Source: Mesorhizobium sp.
Lineage (GTDB): Bacteria > Pseudomonadota > Alphaproteobacteria > Rhizobiales > Rhizobiaceae
Direction: 5' to 3'
Length of the DNA stretch: 64,000 nt
Assembly: GCF_024509055.1 (NCBI RefSeq)
Contig: NZ_JANINM010000553.1
Coordinates: 1 to 64,000, forward strand
In this document: positions 41,168-50,785 of the stretch, in pieces
Layout: each line of letters starts with the position of its first letter
How positions within the stretch are numbered: the stretch's first letter is position 1
Program-made: the position numbers and the translations under genes
The notes under the pieces: model-generated
Told to the model about the DNA's origin: nothing
The model's database searches: none
The model's input: only the letters and a program-made list of their open reading frames with translations

Positions 41168-42394
41168 CTAGGTGGCCGGCTCGGCCCTCGGCTTCCCAAT
41201 GCCGCGCAACGTGGCCGCGAAGGCGGGGCTGACCTTGTTGATCTCATGCAGGATGCGGCGGCGGCTGAAATGAATCTGTCGCCGCGCGCGCCATTGCAGG
41301 TCGGTGTCTATGGTCAGGCTGCGCCGGAAACTCGCCAGATTGAGCCCGTGCCGGTCCATCGCCTCCTTGACCGTGTCGTCGTAGAATTGAGCGATCTTTG
41401 CGGCTGCCATGCCGGGGGACGCCATCCACTGCGGCACATGCACCGTGCACAGGCGCTCGATATCCGTGAGCAGCCGGCTGACGCCCGTGCCGGCGGCGGG
41501 ACACGAGGTCTGGTAGGCGTCGCCGATCAGCGCGACTCCATCCCGCTTGCAATTCTCGGCCACCGTTATGTCGGTGAGCCAGTTCTCGACGCGGTCGATC
41601 ACTTCGAAGTCGCCGAATGCCTTGACGAGCCCGGGCAGCGTTTCAACGAGCGTTTCCTTGGGCCGCTCGCGCATCGCCTTGACCCATGGATCGCGATGCT
41701 CGCGGAAAACGAAGAGATTGGCGCGCGTGACGTCTGCCGCGGGGAACAGGTTGAGGTAGTCGATGCCGTCGGAAACCCGCCCGCCATAATAGGTCAGGGC
41801 CGGGTGCCTGAAAGCTTCGCTCCCCTGTGGGCGAAGGTTGAAGCCGAAGGTCAAGGACTGACGCTGGTGGACGAATTTGCGCTCGATGCCGAGATCGCGC
41901 TTCAGTATGTCGCCCATCCCGGTGGCAAGCACGAGAAGCCGAGCGGTCACCTCGCTTTGTCCGACGATGGATACACGCTGGCGTTCGGGGCCGGCCTCGA
42001 CGCCGCTCACCCGACCGGCGACGAAGCGCACGGTCTTGGGCAGTTGCGCGCGCATGGCCCCGACGAGGTCGTCGTAGAAGATGCCGTAGTGGCGCGCGTG
42101 CGTGCGGTCGAGGACGCGCCCCCTGCGCACGTTGACGATCTCGTCGAACGCCACTGCCGCCTTCTCGAGCGCTTCGAGAAGGCCAAGCCGCCGCAGCTTT
42201 TCGATCTGGTCGCCGGCGATCTTCTCGACACGGAACTCCCGTGGAAAGACAGGGTAACGGTCGATCAGCGTGACCTGGTAGCCTGCCCGCCCGAGCACGA
42301 TCGCGGCGATCGTGCCGGAGAGCCCGCCGCCGACGATGGCGATTTCCGTGTCGGTTCCTGCAGGCAGCGGGCGCGGCGGGTTTTCGGCCGTCAT
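41168..42394 (-). CDS. FAD-dependent oxidoreductase, geranylgeranyl-reductase/halogenase-like
   Basis: A 408-residue flavoprotein of the p-hydroxybenzoate hydroxylase fold. It has the dinucleotide motif IVGGGLSGTIAAIVLGRAG near residue 20, an LVLATGMG strand near 155, and the second FAD motif VALIGDAYQTSCPAAGTG near 300. The frame is open far upstream across the glycosyltransferase gene. ATG 42394 is chosen because the fold begins there and it overlaps the upstream stop (ATGA). It is translationally coupled to the WecG-type glycosyltransferase, which is unexpected for an oxidoreductase. It may reduce or oxidise a polyprenyl lipid or sugar linked to the polymer. The substrate is unknown. Confidence 0.82.
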   Translation of the reverse strand: MTAENPPRPLPAGTDTEIAIVGGGLSGTIAAIVLGRAGYQVTLIDRYPVFPREFRVEKIAGDQIEKLRRLGLLEALEKAAVAFDEIVNVRRGRVLDRTHARHYGIFYDDLVGAMRAQLPKTVRFVAGRVSGVEAGPERQRVSIVGQSEVTARLLVLATGMGDILKRDLGIERKFVHQRQSLTFGFNLRPQGSEAFRHPALTYYGGRVSDGIDYLNLFPAADVTRANLFVFREHRDPWVKAMRERPKETLVETLPGLVKAFGDFEVIDRVENWLTDITVAENCKRDGVALIGDAYQTSCPAAGTGVSRLLTDIERLCTVHVPQWMASPGMAAAKIAQFYDDTVKEAMDRHGLNLASFRRSLTIDTDLQWRARRQIHFSRRRILHEINKVSPAFAATLRGIGKPRAEPAT

Positions 42395-43353
42395 TTCGAA
42401 TACCTCAGGATGGCGTAGAAGGCTCGGGGATTGGTGGTGAAATAGCGCCAGAAAAGCCGGCGCGGCTCCATCAGCATGCGCCACGCCCACTCGAACCCGG
42501 CCTTCTGGACCCAGAGCGGGGCGCGACGGACCTTGCCGGCGAGATGGTCGAAAAGACCGCCTGCCGTCTTGATCACGCCGACATTGGGGAGGCGCGAGGC
42601 AAAGTCGCGCACGAAGATCTGCTCGCGCGGAACGCCAAGGCCCAGCCACAATATGTCCGGTGCTAGCGCGTTGATTTCGTCGAGCTTCCGGGCGAGCGCG
42701 TCGCCGGAAAGGTATCCATGACAATGTCCCACGACGCTCAAGCCCGGGTAGCGCCGCTTGATCGCGTCGAGAGCCTTGCCGTTCTCGGTCTCCGTCGATC
42801 CCAGCAGATAGAAGGTCACGTCCTTCTGTTCGGCCATTTCCGCCACGTCGTGGAAGAGGTCGGTGGTGGCCACGCGCTCGGGAAGTTGTGTGCTGCACAG
42901 CAGGCGCGAGGCCAGGACAAGGGGCTGGCCGTCAGCGAATATCTGGTCAGCGTCGCGAAACAGCGCCGCGATCTCCGGATTTGCCCGTGCCTGTGCAATG
43001 ACCTCGCCATTGGCGGAAGTGAAGTAATAGGGCCGGCTGCCCGGGCGGTGTTCTCGCGCCGCCGCGATCATCAGGCTGGCGGCGCTCTGCCGGTCGATCA
43101 CGGTGATTGGCAACCCGCCGATCTGCACGGCTGGGAACGCGGGCAGGTCCTCCGCATGAGGAATCGCCTCGCGTTGCGTCACGACTGTCACGCCCGCATC
43201 TCCCGACACTCGTAGCTGCCGGCTGGAATGCTCAAGACTCTCATGTGGTGCGGTCGCTATTCTTTGATTGGCAAATGGCGGGCGTGTACCGTCACCATTG
43301 GTAGTCTTTTCTTCTTGGGAATCTCTTTGAGAACTCTCTAAAACTGTCCGCAT
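42391..43353 (-). CDS. WecG/TagA/CpsF family glycosyltransferase (GT26)
   Basis: A 320-residue glycosyltransferase. After about 75 variable residues the GT26 domain runs from YYFTSANGEVIAQARANPE through ADGQPLVLASR to DILWLGLGVPREQIFV and the membrane-associating tail GFEWAWRMLMEPRRLFWRY. The family transfers a sugar such as ManNAc, ManNAcA or glucose onto a polyprenyl-diphosphate-sugar, so it is probably the second or a later transferase of the repeat unit. The long, poorly conserved N-terminus means the true start may be internal. It heads a two-gene unit with the FAD oxidoreductase, behind an AT-rich promoter region. Confidence 0.9.
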   Translation of the reverse strand: MRTVLESSQRDSQEEKTTNGDGTRPPFANQRIATAPHESLEHSSRQLRVSGDAGVTVVTQREAIPHAEDLPAFPAVQIGGLPITVIDRQSAASLMIAAAREHRPGSRPYYFTSANGEVIAQARANPEIAALFRDADQIFADGQPLVLASRLLCSTQLPERVATTDLFHDVAEMAEQKDVTFYLLGSTETENGKALDAIKRRYPGLSVVGHCHGYLSGDALARKLDEINALAPDILWLGLGVPREQIFVRDFASRLPNVGVIKTAGGLFDHLAGKVRRAPLWVQKAGFEWAWRMLMEPRRLFWRYFTTNPRAFYAILRYSK

Positions 43354-43730
43354 TGGAGAAGTCGCCCCCGCTCTCCGTTATCCAATCACCCCCTTGCCCG
43401 CGCAGTATAAGCAAAAGAGGATAAATGTTAAGTTGAGCCTTAATAGGTAGTTAATATGTAAAATTTGAATAAAATTCGCGCGCTTCGCCGGGAGTTTATT
43501 TGAGGACTTCTGGAGACGTTTCCGCGTCGGGTGCAGCTCCCGCCTGGGCAAGGGTCCTGATCGGATCCTTGACGCCTGCCCGGGCAGTAGGCTCGCGGTC
43601 AACTATTGGTGACCTCGATCCCCTCGGAATTGACCTCGGCTTCCTTTTCGTCGGAGCATTTCGGCGTAAAACGCGTTATCGGAATCCACGGGCCGGGAGC
43701 GCGACCGCTCGGCCGAACGCAACCGCCTGA
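43354..43730. promoter_or_regulatory. AT-rich divergent intergenic region
   Basis: This 377-base gap lies between the GT26 gene and the MFS gene. Bases about 43395-43480 are far richer in A and T than the surroundings (for example TTAATATGTAAAATTTGAAT), which suits a promoter or regulator-binding region for one or both divergent units. I recognise no convincing reading frame, palindrome or RNA in it. Confidence 0.45.
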
Positions 43731-45182
43731 ATGACAGAATTGGCCAAAGCATTGGAACCGCCGCAATTTGCGACCGAGCGCGATCCGAGGCTGAGGCTGA
43801 TCATCCCTATCACCGTCGCGGTCGCCTTTCTGATGGAGCAGCTCGACTCCACCATAATCACCACCGCTATCCCGGCCATCGCGCAAAGCCTGGACACGAC
43901 GCCGGTCCGGCTCAACCTCGCGATCACTACCTACATCCTGACGCTCGCCGTCTTCATTCCCGTCAGCGGCTGGTTTGCCGACAGGTTCGGCGCGCGCAGG
44001 ATATTCGCTCTGGCGCTCTTCACCTTCACGCTCGGCTCCGCGCTGTGCGGAATAGCGGACAACATCGGCATGCTGCTGGCGATGCGCGCGCTGCAGGGCC
44101 TGGGCGGCGCCATGATGACGCCGGTGGGGCGGCTGATCCTGTTGCGCAGCTTTCCGCGCAGCGGGCTGATCACCGCCATGACCTACACGACCTTCCCGGC
44201 CATCATCGGCCCGGTCATCGGGCCATTGCTGGGCGGCCTGCTGACCACCTATGCGTCCTGGCGCTGGATATTCTATGTCAACGTGCCTTTCGGCTTGCTT
44301 GGCATTTTCGCTGCGCTGCGCTTCGTCGACGATTTCCGCGGCGAGGCCCTGCAACGCTTCGACTTTGCCGGTTTTCTCATGGTCGGAGGCGGTGCCGCGC
44401 TGCTGCAGTTCGGGTTGGAGAACATCGGCCGGCCGACGATTTCGACGCTGGCGACGGTGCTGGTGCTTGTCGCCGCCGTCCTGCTGCTCCTGGCTTTCGG
44501 GCGCTACGCGCGCCGCGTTGCCGCGCCGGCCGTCGACCTGACGCTCTTTCGATTTCGTTCCTTCTGGATCGGCACGCTCGCAGGCGGCCTCTGCCGCGTC
44601 GGCTTGAACGGCGTGCCCTTCCTCCTGCCACTGATGCTGCAGCTCGGCTTTGGCATGAGCCCGGTCGCCTCCGGTTCGCTGACATTCGTCGGCAGCTTCG
44701 GCGCCCTGCTGATGCGGCCGTTGCTGTCGCCTGTCCTGCGCCGTTTCGGCTTCAAGGTCGTGCTGACGGGCAGCGCGCTCCTCGGTTCGGCCGCCGTGGC
44801 GGGCTTCGCGCTGATGCGCGCCGACACGCCGCATTGGCTGATCGGGCTTTACATCTTCCTGTTCGGTATCGTCCGTTCCGCCCAGTTTATGACGTCCAAC
44901 ACTCTGTCTTACGCCGATCTGCCGGCGGAGAAGCTCAGCCGCGCCACCAGCCTTGGCGGCGTCCTGCAGCAGCTCAGCGTTTCACTCGGCGTTTCGATTG
45001 CCGCCATGGTGCTGGGCCTGGTGTCCGGGCAGGTCCATACCCCAACGCCGCAACAATTCCATTGGGTGTTCCTGCTGACGGCGATCGTGCCGCTGCTTCC
45101 CATTCCCGGGTTCCTGTTGCTGCATCCCGACGATGGCGCGCAGGTCAGCGGTCACAGGCGGGCAGTGGCTTCTCCCAAGTGA
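43731..45182 (+). CDS. MFS transporter, DHA2 (EmrB/QacA) family
   Basis: A 483-residue inner-membrane protein with about 14 hydrophobic segments. The first-helix motif MEQLDSTIITTAIPAIAQSL is typical of drug:H+ antiporters of the DHA2 family, as are GWFADRFGARRIF (motif A, near residue 85) and GPVIGPLLGGLL (motif C, near 160). Exporters of this family remove drugs or metabolites. No membrane-fusion partner is encoded beside it. It lies between the polysaccharide locus and the TRAP island, ending 18 bases before the convergent DapA-family gene, and may belong functionally to neither. Confidence 0.9.
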   Translation: MTELAKALEPPQFATERDPRLRLIIPITVAVAFLMEQLDSTIITTAIPAIAQSLDTTPVRLNLAITTYILTLAVFIPVSGWFADRFGARRIFALALFTFTLGSALCGIADNIGMLLAMRALQGLGGAMMTPVGRLILLRSFPRSGLITAMTYTTFPAIIGPVIGPLLGGLLTTYASWRWIFYVNVPFGLLGIFAALRFVDDFRGEALQRFDFAGFLMVGGGAALLQFGLENIGRPTISTLATVLVLVAAVLLLLAFGRYARRVAAPAVDLTLFRFRSFWIGTLAGGLCRVGLNGVPFLLPLMLQLGFGMSPVASGSLTFVGSFGALLMRPLLSPVLRRFGFKVVLTGSALLGSAAVAGFALMRADTPHWLIGLYIFLFGIVRSAQFMTSNTLSYADLPAEKLSRATSLGGVLQQLSVSLGVSIAAMVLGLVSGQVHTPTPQQFHWVFLLTAIVPLLPIPGFLLLHPDDGAQVSGHRRAVASPK

Positions 45183-45200
45183 TGGTACATCAAAACGCCA

Positions 45201-46193
45201 TCAGGCCCGTCGCATGGCCACGACCTTCTGCTCGGCCGCGGGCACATTCGAACCGAAGCTGCGCCATGCGGGAGGAAGGCTTGCCTCCCAGCGCATGAAG
45301 TCCCGCAGCATCCAGCCGCGCTCAGGCATCGGCACTTCCGACATCGGCGGCAGCACGCGGTTCCAGCCTGGCTCGTCATTGACCGAGGCAAGCACTGCTT
45401 TCACCGAGGCAGGGAAGGGACGTCGCGACAGGATGAGATCGCCGGAAATCAAGGCGGGCACCAGCTTGCGGCGATCGAAAGCCGTCGGCGCGTCGAACAT
45501 TGCCCGCATCAGCCGCGGCATCGCGTTGCCGAGGCCGCATATGGTGCCGCGCGCTCCCGCTGCCAGGGCCTGCGGCAGGTGGGTCTCCGAGCCGGTATAG
45601 ATGGAAAGGTGGGCGAAGCGGCGGATCAGCGCTTCGGTGAAATCGAGATCGCCGCCGCTGTCCTTCACGCCGCTGATGATGCCCGGATAGGCTTCGTCCA
45701 GGCGCCGGATGACGCGCGGCGTCAGCGGAACGCCGCAAATATCCGGGAAATGATAGAGGCAAAGCTTCAGGTCGTTCCGTCCGATGCGGTCGATCACGGT
45801 CGCGTAGAAGCGGAAGGTGCCTTCCTCGGTAATGCCGCCCCGGTAAACGCAGGGCGGCATCAGCAGCAGGCTGTCGACCTTGCGATCGGTGGCATGATGC
45901 GCCAGCCGCACGATGTCGGGAACGGACAGTGCGCCGACCGAGACGATGAGCTGGGCCGGCGCGATGCCGCCTGCGATCGCGCCATCCAGCCCCTCCATCC
46001 GGTCCTCGGTAGAGAATTCCGTGCCTTCGCCGGTGGTTCCGAAAAGCGCGACGCCGTCGCAGCCTGCGCCGAGCAGCATGGAGATATGCCGGACCAGCAT
46101 GCCGATGTCGGGGTGGAGATCCGCGGTCAACGGCGTCGCCGCCGCAACCATCAGGCAATCGGTCCTCGGCAGGGCAGGCACTTGGGTCTTCAT
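45201..46193 (-). CDS. Dihydrodipicolinate synthase (DapA) family lyase or dehydratase, first
   Basis: A 330-residue class I aldolase-fold protein. GTTGEGTEFS near residue 50 is the substrate carboxylate loop. The catalytic Tyr is in CLYHFP near 145 and the Schiff-base Lys in SGVKDSGGD near 176. The family includes 5-dehydro-4-deoxyglucarate dehydratase, 2-keto-3-deoxy-acid aldolases and hydroxyproline-pathway deaminases as well as true DapA. It is divergent from the TRAP transporter operon, with a GntR-operator-like motif between them. A catabolic role in the TRAP island is therefore more likely than lysine synthesis. Confidence 0.87.
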   Translation of the reverse strand: MKTQVPALPRTDCLMVAAATPLTADLHPDIGMLVRHISMLLGAGCDGVALFGTTGEGTEFSTEDRMEGLDGAIAGGIAPAQLIVSVGALSVPDIVRLAHHATDRKVDSLLLMPPCVYRGGITEEGTFRFYATVIDRIGRNDLKLCLYHFPDICGVPLTPRVIRRLDEAYPGIISGVKDSGGDLDFTEALIRRFAHLSIYTGSETHLPQALAAGARGTICGLGNAMPRLMRAMFDAPTAFDRRKLVPALISGDLILSRRPFPASVKAVLASVNDEPGWNRVLPPMSEVPMPERGWMLRDFMRWEASLPPAWRSFGSNVPAAEQKVVAMRRA

Positions 46194-46262
46194 GTCTGCG
46201 TTCACTCGCGATCTCGGGAGCAGGCAGGCTCCATCGATCAAACAAATGATGATTGATTGCCT

Positions 46263-46274
46263 ATTGTCAACATT
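46263..46274. promoter_or_regulatory. Possible GntR (FCD) operator upstream of the TRAP operon
   Basis: ATTGTCAACATT matches the inverse of the ATTGCTGACAAT sites at 52621 and 52706 at 10 of 12 positions. It sits between the divergent DapA-family gene and the TRAP binding-protein gene. Confidence 0.4.
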
Positions 46275-46368
46275 CAGCTTGACGATTTGTGGCGACGGTG
46301 AAAACATCCTCACGTCAGGTCGCGCGCCGCCCGAACGGCCAACAGCGACGCAGGAGGAGGGGAAGAAC

Positions 46369-47394
46369 ATGAACAAGCAGAAGTCGTCATTTCTCGATCG
46401 AGCCGTCGGCCGCCGGACCGTGATTGCCGGCGCCCTGGGCGTCCTGGCGGCGCCCTTCGTCTCGCGTCTCGCCTTCGCGGCAGGCAAGGTCATCCGCGCT
46501 TCGACGCCCGGCCCCGACACCGAGTGGCAGTCGAAGGCGCTGCAAGCCTTCAAGGCCGAGCTCGACAAGTCCATGCCCGGCGCCTTTGATGTGCAGTTGC
46601 ACTATAACGGCACGCTGTTCGCCCAGGGCTCGGAGATCGAGGCCATGCAGCGCGGAAATCTGGAAGTGGCGCTGACCTCGCCTTCGGACATTGCCGAACT
46701 GATCCCGGAATATTCGATCTTCACCACCGGTTATCTGTTCCGCGACGCCAAGCATCTAGATGCGGTCTATGACGGCGACGTCGGCAAGGAATTCAAGGAA
46801 AAGGTCGCCGGCGACCTCAACCTGCAGATCGTCAAGAGCCAGTATCTCGGCACCCGCCACGTCATCCTGCGCACGCCGCGCACCGTCAACGTGCCGGCCG
46901 ACCTCAAGGGTGTGAAGCTCCGCATGCCTGGCTCGGCCGCTTGGCAATTCCTCGGCAACGCGCTTGGCGCCAGCGCCACGCCGCTGGCCTTCGAGGAAGT
47001 CTATCTTGCCATGCAGACAGGCACGATCGACGGCCTGGAAAACCCGCTGCCGGACGCCATAGCGTCGAAATTCTACGAAGTGTCGAAGCAGATCGTGCTG
47101 ACCGGCCATCAGGTCGCGAATGTCTTCTTCACCATGCCGAAGAAGTTCTGGGACGGTCTCAGCGACGACGAAAAGAAGGCGGTTCTCGCGGCCGAGGACG
47201 CGGCCAAGAAGGTGAACGACGATGGTGTGATCGCCACCGAGAATGACGGCAAGGCCTTCTTCGAGAAGCACGGCAACACGGTGACGACCCCGGACGTGGC
47301 GGCGTTCCGAAAACACGTGCTGGATGCTTTCGTCAATTCCGATTTCTCGAAGAACTGGCCGAAGGGCATGCTTGATCGCATTGGCGCGGCCTAA
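46369..47394 (+). CDS. dctP: TRAP transporter substrate-binding protein DctP
   Basis: A 341-residue periplasmic binding protein of the DctP family. The signal sequence has twin arginines (VGRRTVIAGALGVLAAPFVSRLAFA, cleavage near residue 35), so Tat export is likely. The mature part has the family core LKGVKLRMPGSAAWQFLGNALGASATPLAFEEVYLAMQTG, including the Arg that pairs with the ligand carboxylate, and GLENPLPD. The ATG follows GGAGGGG. It is first in a dctPQM-aldehyde dehydrogenase unit, so the ligand is probably a carboxylated sugar or other organic acid. Confidence 0.93.
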   Translation: MNKQKSSFLDRAVGRRTVIAGALGVLAAPFVSRLAFAAGKVIRASTPGPDTEWQSKALQAFKAELDKSMPGAFDVQLHYNGTLFAQGSEIEAMQRGNLEVALTSPSDIAELIPEYSIFTTGYLFRDAKHLDAVYDGDVGKEFKEKVAGDLNLQIVKSQYLGTRHVILRTPRTVNVPADLKGVKLRMPGSAAWQFLGNALGASATPLAFEEVYLAMQTGTIDGLENPLPDAIASKFYEVSKQIVLTGHQVANVFFTMPKKFWDGLSDDEKKAVLAAEDAAKKVNDDGVIATENDGKAFFEKHGNTVTTPDVAAFRKHVLDAFVNSDFSKNWPKGMLDRIGAA

Positions 47395-47403
47395 GTCAGA
47401 GCA

Positions 47404-47883
47404 ATGCAGAACTTCGCAGTTCTCTGGAGGCGATTTGCGGAGTCGGTGAGCGTCGTGGCCTTTGCCGTGATGTTCGCCGGCTTCGTGATCGGCATCGGCG
47501 CCCGCTACATTTTCAATTCCCCGATCTCATGGACGAACGAGCTCTGCGTCATCGGCTATGTCTGGATCGTCTTCTGGACCAGCGACATCCTGCTCAAGGA
47601 GCGGCAGCATATCGTTTTCGACGTCATCTACGGCTGGTTTCCGCCGGGGGCACGTCGCGTCGTCGCGATCTTCATCAGCTTGTCGCTGGCGCTGGTCTTC
47701 CTGGCGGCGATTCCGGGGACCTACGATTATATTTCCTTCCTCGGCCGCCGCCGGTCGATGCTTTTGCATGTGCCCATGCAACTGGTCTTCGGCTGCTTTC
47801 TCATCTTCGTCGTCGCGGTCGTCGTCAATGCCGTACGCCGGCTCTGGCAGCTTTTTCGGCCAGGCTGGGAACAGCATCTCTAG
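47404..47883 (+). CDS. dctQ: TRAP transporter small permease DctQ
   Basis: A 159-residue protein with four hydrophobic helices, the usual DctQ topology and size, including ISWTNELCVIGYVWIVFWTSDILLKERQHI near residues 40-70. It stabilises the large permease in the inner membrane. The start is 9 bases after dctP and the stop 9 bases before dctM. Confidence 0.92.
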   Translation: MQNFAVLWRRFAESVSVVAFAVMFAGFVIGIGARYIFNSPISWTNELCVIGYVWIVFWTSDILLKERQHIVFDVIYGWFPPGARRVVAIFISLSLALVFLAAIPGTYDYISFLGRRRSMLLHVPMQLVFGCFLIFVVAVVVNAVRRLWQLFRPGWEQHL

Positions 47884-47892
47884 GAAAAGCAT

Positions 47893-49200
47893 ATGTCTTT
47901 CGCCGCAGAAGTGATGTTCGTCCTCTTCTTCGTCTGGACGTTCATCGGAATGCCGCTCGGCTACGCCATGCTCGCTTCGGGCATCGTCTATTTTCTGATC
48001 ACCGGCAACGATATCGGGCTGGTGGCGAGCCAGAGCCTCAACGGCATCTACGGCAATTTCGTCATGCTGGCCGTTCCGCTATTCATCTTCTCGGCGGAGC
48101 TGATGAACGCCGGCGAGATGACCGACAAGATGTTCGGTTTCGCCAGCCTGCTGGTCGGCCGGTTCCGAGGCGGGTTGGCCCATGTCAACATCATCGCCAG
48201 CGTCATCTTCGCGGGCATGAGCGGCAGCGCGCTGGCCGACGCCGCCGGACCGGGCAAGATCTCGATCGACATGATGATCAAGGCCGGCTACCGGCCAGGC
48301 TTTGCGGGCGCATTGACGTCGACATCGGCCATCCTCGGCCCGATCATTCCACCCTCGATTCCGATGGTCCTCTACGGCGTCGTCACCAACACCTCGATCG
48401 GCTACCTCTTCCTGGGAGGCGTGCTGCCCGGCCTGTTCCTCGCGGCGGTGATGATGGGGGTCGTGGCGATCCAGGCGCGGCTGCAGAATTTCCCGACGCA
48501 ACCCAAGCCGACGCGCAGCGAAGCCATATCCGTGGTGCGCGACGCCGGCCCCACGCTGCTGCTCCCCGTCATCCTGTTGGGCGGTATCTATTCGGGCGCG
48601 GTGACGCCGACCGAAGCGGCTGCGGTAGCAGCTTTCGTGGCCTTGATGCTGGCGCTGTTCTGGTATCGCACCATGACGCCGCGCAAGCTGTTCGAGGTGC
48701 TGCGGGAATCCTCCAAGTCGACGGCGATCGTCGCCATCACGATCGCCGGCGCGGTGGTGATGAACTACATCGTGGCGGCCGAGCAACTACCCGAGCTCCT
48801 CGGCGCATGGATCGCGTCGCTCGACATGGGCCCGACCATGTTCATGTTCGCGGTGACCTTGCTGTTCATCGTGCTCGGCGCGCTGTTCGATACGCTGCTC
48901 CTGTTGCTGATCGTCATACCGATCCTGATGCCCACCGTTCGCGAGCTTGGCATCGATCCGGTCTATTTCGGCGTCGTCTCGACGGTGAACATGATGATCG
49001 GCCTCATCCATCCGCCGATGGGGCAGGTGCTGTATCTGGTCTCGGGCATAACCGGCATCAAGGTCGGCGTCATCCTGCGGGAGATCTGGATCCTGCTCGG
49101 CATGATGATCGTGGCGCTCTTCGTCCTCGTCTTCGTTCCCCACATCACCCTCTGGCTGCCCGAGATGGCGGGCTACGTGCCGGAAGGAGTGTTCCGTTGA
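47893..49200 (+). CDS. dctM: TRAP transporter large permease DctM
   Basis: A 435-residue membrane protein with about 12 helices and the DctM signatures AVPLFIFSAELMNAGEMTDKMF near residue 58, AGMSGSALADAAGPG near 112, and ILGPIIPPSIPMVLYG near 150. It carries out sodium-driven uptake of the acid delivered by DctP. It is followed by the aldehyde dehydrogenase gene after 25 bases, so transport and metabolism are expressed together. Confidence 0.94.
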   Translation: MSFAAEVMFVLFFVWTFIGMPLGYAMLASGIVYFLITGNDIGLVASQSLNGIYGNFVMLAVPLFIFSAELMNAGEMTDKMFGFASLLVGRFRGGLAHVNIIASVIFAGMSGSALADAAGPGKISIDMMIKAGYRPGFAGALTSTSAILGPIIPPSIPMVLYGVVTNTSIGYLFLGGVLPGLFLAAVMMGVVAIQARLQNFPTQPKPTRSEAISVVRDAGPTLLLPVILLGGIYSGAVTPTEAAAVAAFVALMLALFWYRTMTPRKLFEVLRESSKSTAIVAITIAGAVVMNYIVAAEQLPELLGAWIASLDMGPTMFMFAVTLLFIVLGALFDTLLLLLIVIPILMPTVRELGIDPVYFGVVSTVNMMIGLIHPPMGQVLYLVSGITGIKVGVILREIWILLGMMIVALFVLVFVPHITLWLPEMAGYVPEGVFR

Positions 49201-49225
49201 TGTTTCCCAAGTTCAGGATTTTTAC

Positions 49226-50695
49226 ATGCCGGCCATGAAGGAGCTCGTTAAGGGCACAGACCGCTATCGCCATTACATCAACGGCGAGTGGGTCGATTCC
49301 ACCGTCAAGGAATGGATCGACGTCGAGAATCCGGCGACGCAGGCGGTCATCGCCTCCGTGCCGAAGGGCGGCGAGGACGACGCCGACCGCGCGCTCGTCG
49401 CAGCCCGCGCCGCCCAGCCGGCGTGGGAGGCATTGCCGCCCGCGACGCGCGGACAATTGCTGAAGGATCTGGCGCGGTTGATCCTCGAAAATCGCGAGCG
49501 CCTCGCGCGCCTCGTCGTCGCCGAGCAGGGCAAGCCGATCCAGGAGGCGCGCGGCGAGATCGAAGGCGCGGCGCTCTATCTGACCTACGCCGCCGAGGAG
49601 GCCCGTCGCATCACCGGCGACATCATTCCATCCGACATGCCGGACGAGCAGATCTGGATCCAGCGCGTCGCCCATGGCGTGGTCATCGGTCTGACTGCCT
49701 GGAACTATCCGGCGGCGCTGATGTGCCGCAAGATGGGACCGGCGCTGCTTGCCGGAAACACCATCGTCATCAAGTCGCATGAGGGCACGCCGATCTCGGC
49801 GCTGGAGATCGCGCAACTCTCCTCCCAGCTAGACTTTCCGCCGGGCGTCATCAACGTGGTCAGCGGCACGGGCGAGGGGATTGGCGCGGCGCTAGTGCGG
49901 CACCCCATCCCGCGCCTGATAACGCTCACCGGTTCGGTGCGCGCCGGCAAGGAGATCTTCCGTGCCGCGGCCGACGACCTGAAGCTGCTACGGCTCGAGC
50001 TCGGCGGCAAGGCGCCGTTCGTCGTGGCCGAGGATGCCGATATCGGCGCCGCGGTCCGCGCGGCGGTGCTTTCGCGCTTCGAGAATTGCGGCCAGATCTG
50101 CATCTGCAACGAACGCATGTACGTGCACCGGCGCGTCGCCGACGAATTCCTCGAAAAGTTCACCCGCGCGGTGAAGGCTCTGAAGGTCGGCGATCCCACG
50201 ACGATGGTCGATGTCGGGCCCAAATTCAGCAGCATGGAGCTGGACAAGGTCGAGCGCATGGTCGACGCGGCGCGCGGTGCTGGCGCGCAGGTTCTGACCG
50301 GTGGGCGCCGGTTGACCGAGGGCGAGTTTGCGCGCGGACACTGGTACGAGCCGACGGTGATGACCGTCGCCGACAACCAGATGCGCATCATGCAGGACGA
50401 GGTCTTCGGACCCGTCGTGCCGGTGATGACCGTTGGCGATTTCGACGAGGGCCTGCGGCTTGCCAATGAATCGAACTATGGTCTGTCGGCTTACGTCTTC
50501 ACCAAGGACATGCGCCGGGTGATGCGGCTCGTGCGCGAGCTGAAATTCGGCGAGATCTACGTCAACCGTCCAGGCGGCGACGCGGTGCATGCCCATCATG
50601 CCGGCATCCGCGACAGCGGCATCGGCGGCGAGGACGGCAAGTATGGGCTCGACGCCTACTTCCAGAAGAAGACCGTCTACATCAATTACGCCTGA
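49226..50695 (+). CDS. NAD(P)-dependent aldehyde dehydrogenase
   Basis: A 489-residue aldehyde dehydrogenase. It has the AWNYPAALMCRKMGPALLAGNT block near residue 155, the general-base Glu in LELGGKAPF near 257, the catalytic Cys in ENCGQICIC near 287 and EVFGPVVPV near 393. A role as 2-oxoglutarate semialdehyde or succinate semialdehyde dehydrogenase would fit a TRAP, DapA-family and UxaA/GarD-type set. The substrate cannot be read from sequence alone. An ATG three codons downstream (49235) is an alternative start. Confidence 0.9.
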   Translation: MPAMKELVKGTDRYRHYINGEWVDSTVKEWIDVENPATQAVIASVPKGGEDDADRALVAARAAQPAWEALPPATRGQLLKDLARLILENRERLARLVVAEQGKPIQEARGEIEGAALYLTYAAEEARRITGDIIPSDMPDEQIWIQRVAHGVVIGLTAWNYPAALMCRKMGPALLAGNTIVIKSHEGTPISALEIAQLSSQLDFPPGVINVVSGTGEGIGAALVRHPIPRLITLTGSVRAGKEIFRAAADDLKLLRLELGGKAPFVVAEDADIGAAVRAAVLSRFENCGQICICNERMYVHRRVADEFLEKFTRAVKALKVGDPTTMVDVGPKFSSMELDKVERMVDAARGAGAQVLTGGRRLTEGEFARGHWYEPTVMTVADNQMRIMQDEVFGPVVPVMTVGDFDEGLRLANESNYGLSAYVFTKDMRRVMRLVRELKFGEIYVNRPGGDAVHAHHAGIRDSGIGGEDGKYGLDAYFQKKTVYINYA

Positions 50696-50785
50696 TTTCC
50701 GTGGGGTCGACGCGGTTCCGTCGGCAAGGCATTGCGCCTTGGCCGGCGGAACCGTACTTCTGGCCGCAACGGCGCGGGCGGTGCG

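Noticed and set aside
47529-49238. Plus-strand open frame of 569 codons in another phase
   Set aside because: It overlaps dctQ and dctM in a second frame and has an Arg- and His-rich product typical of a shadow frame.
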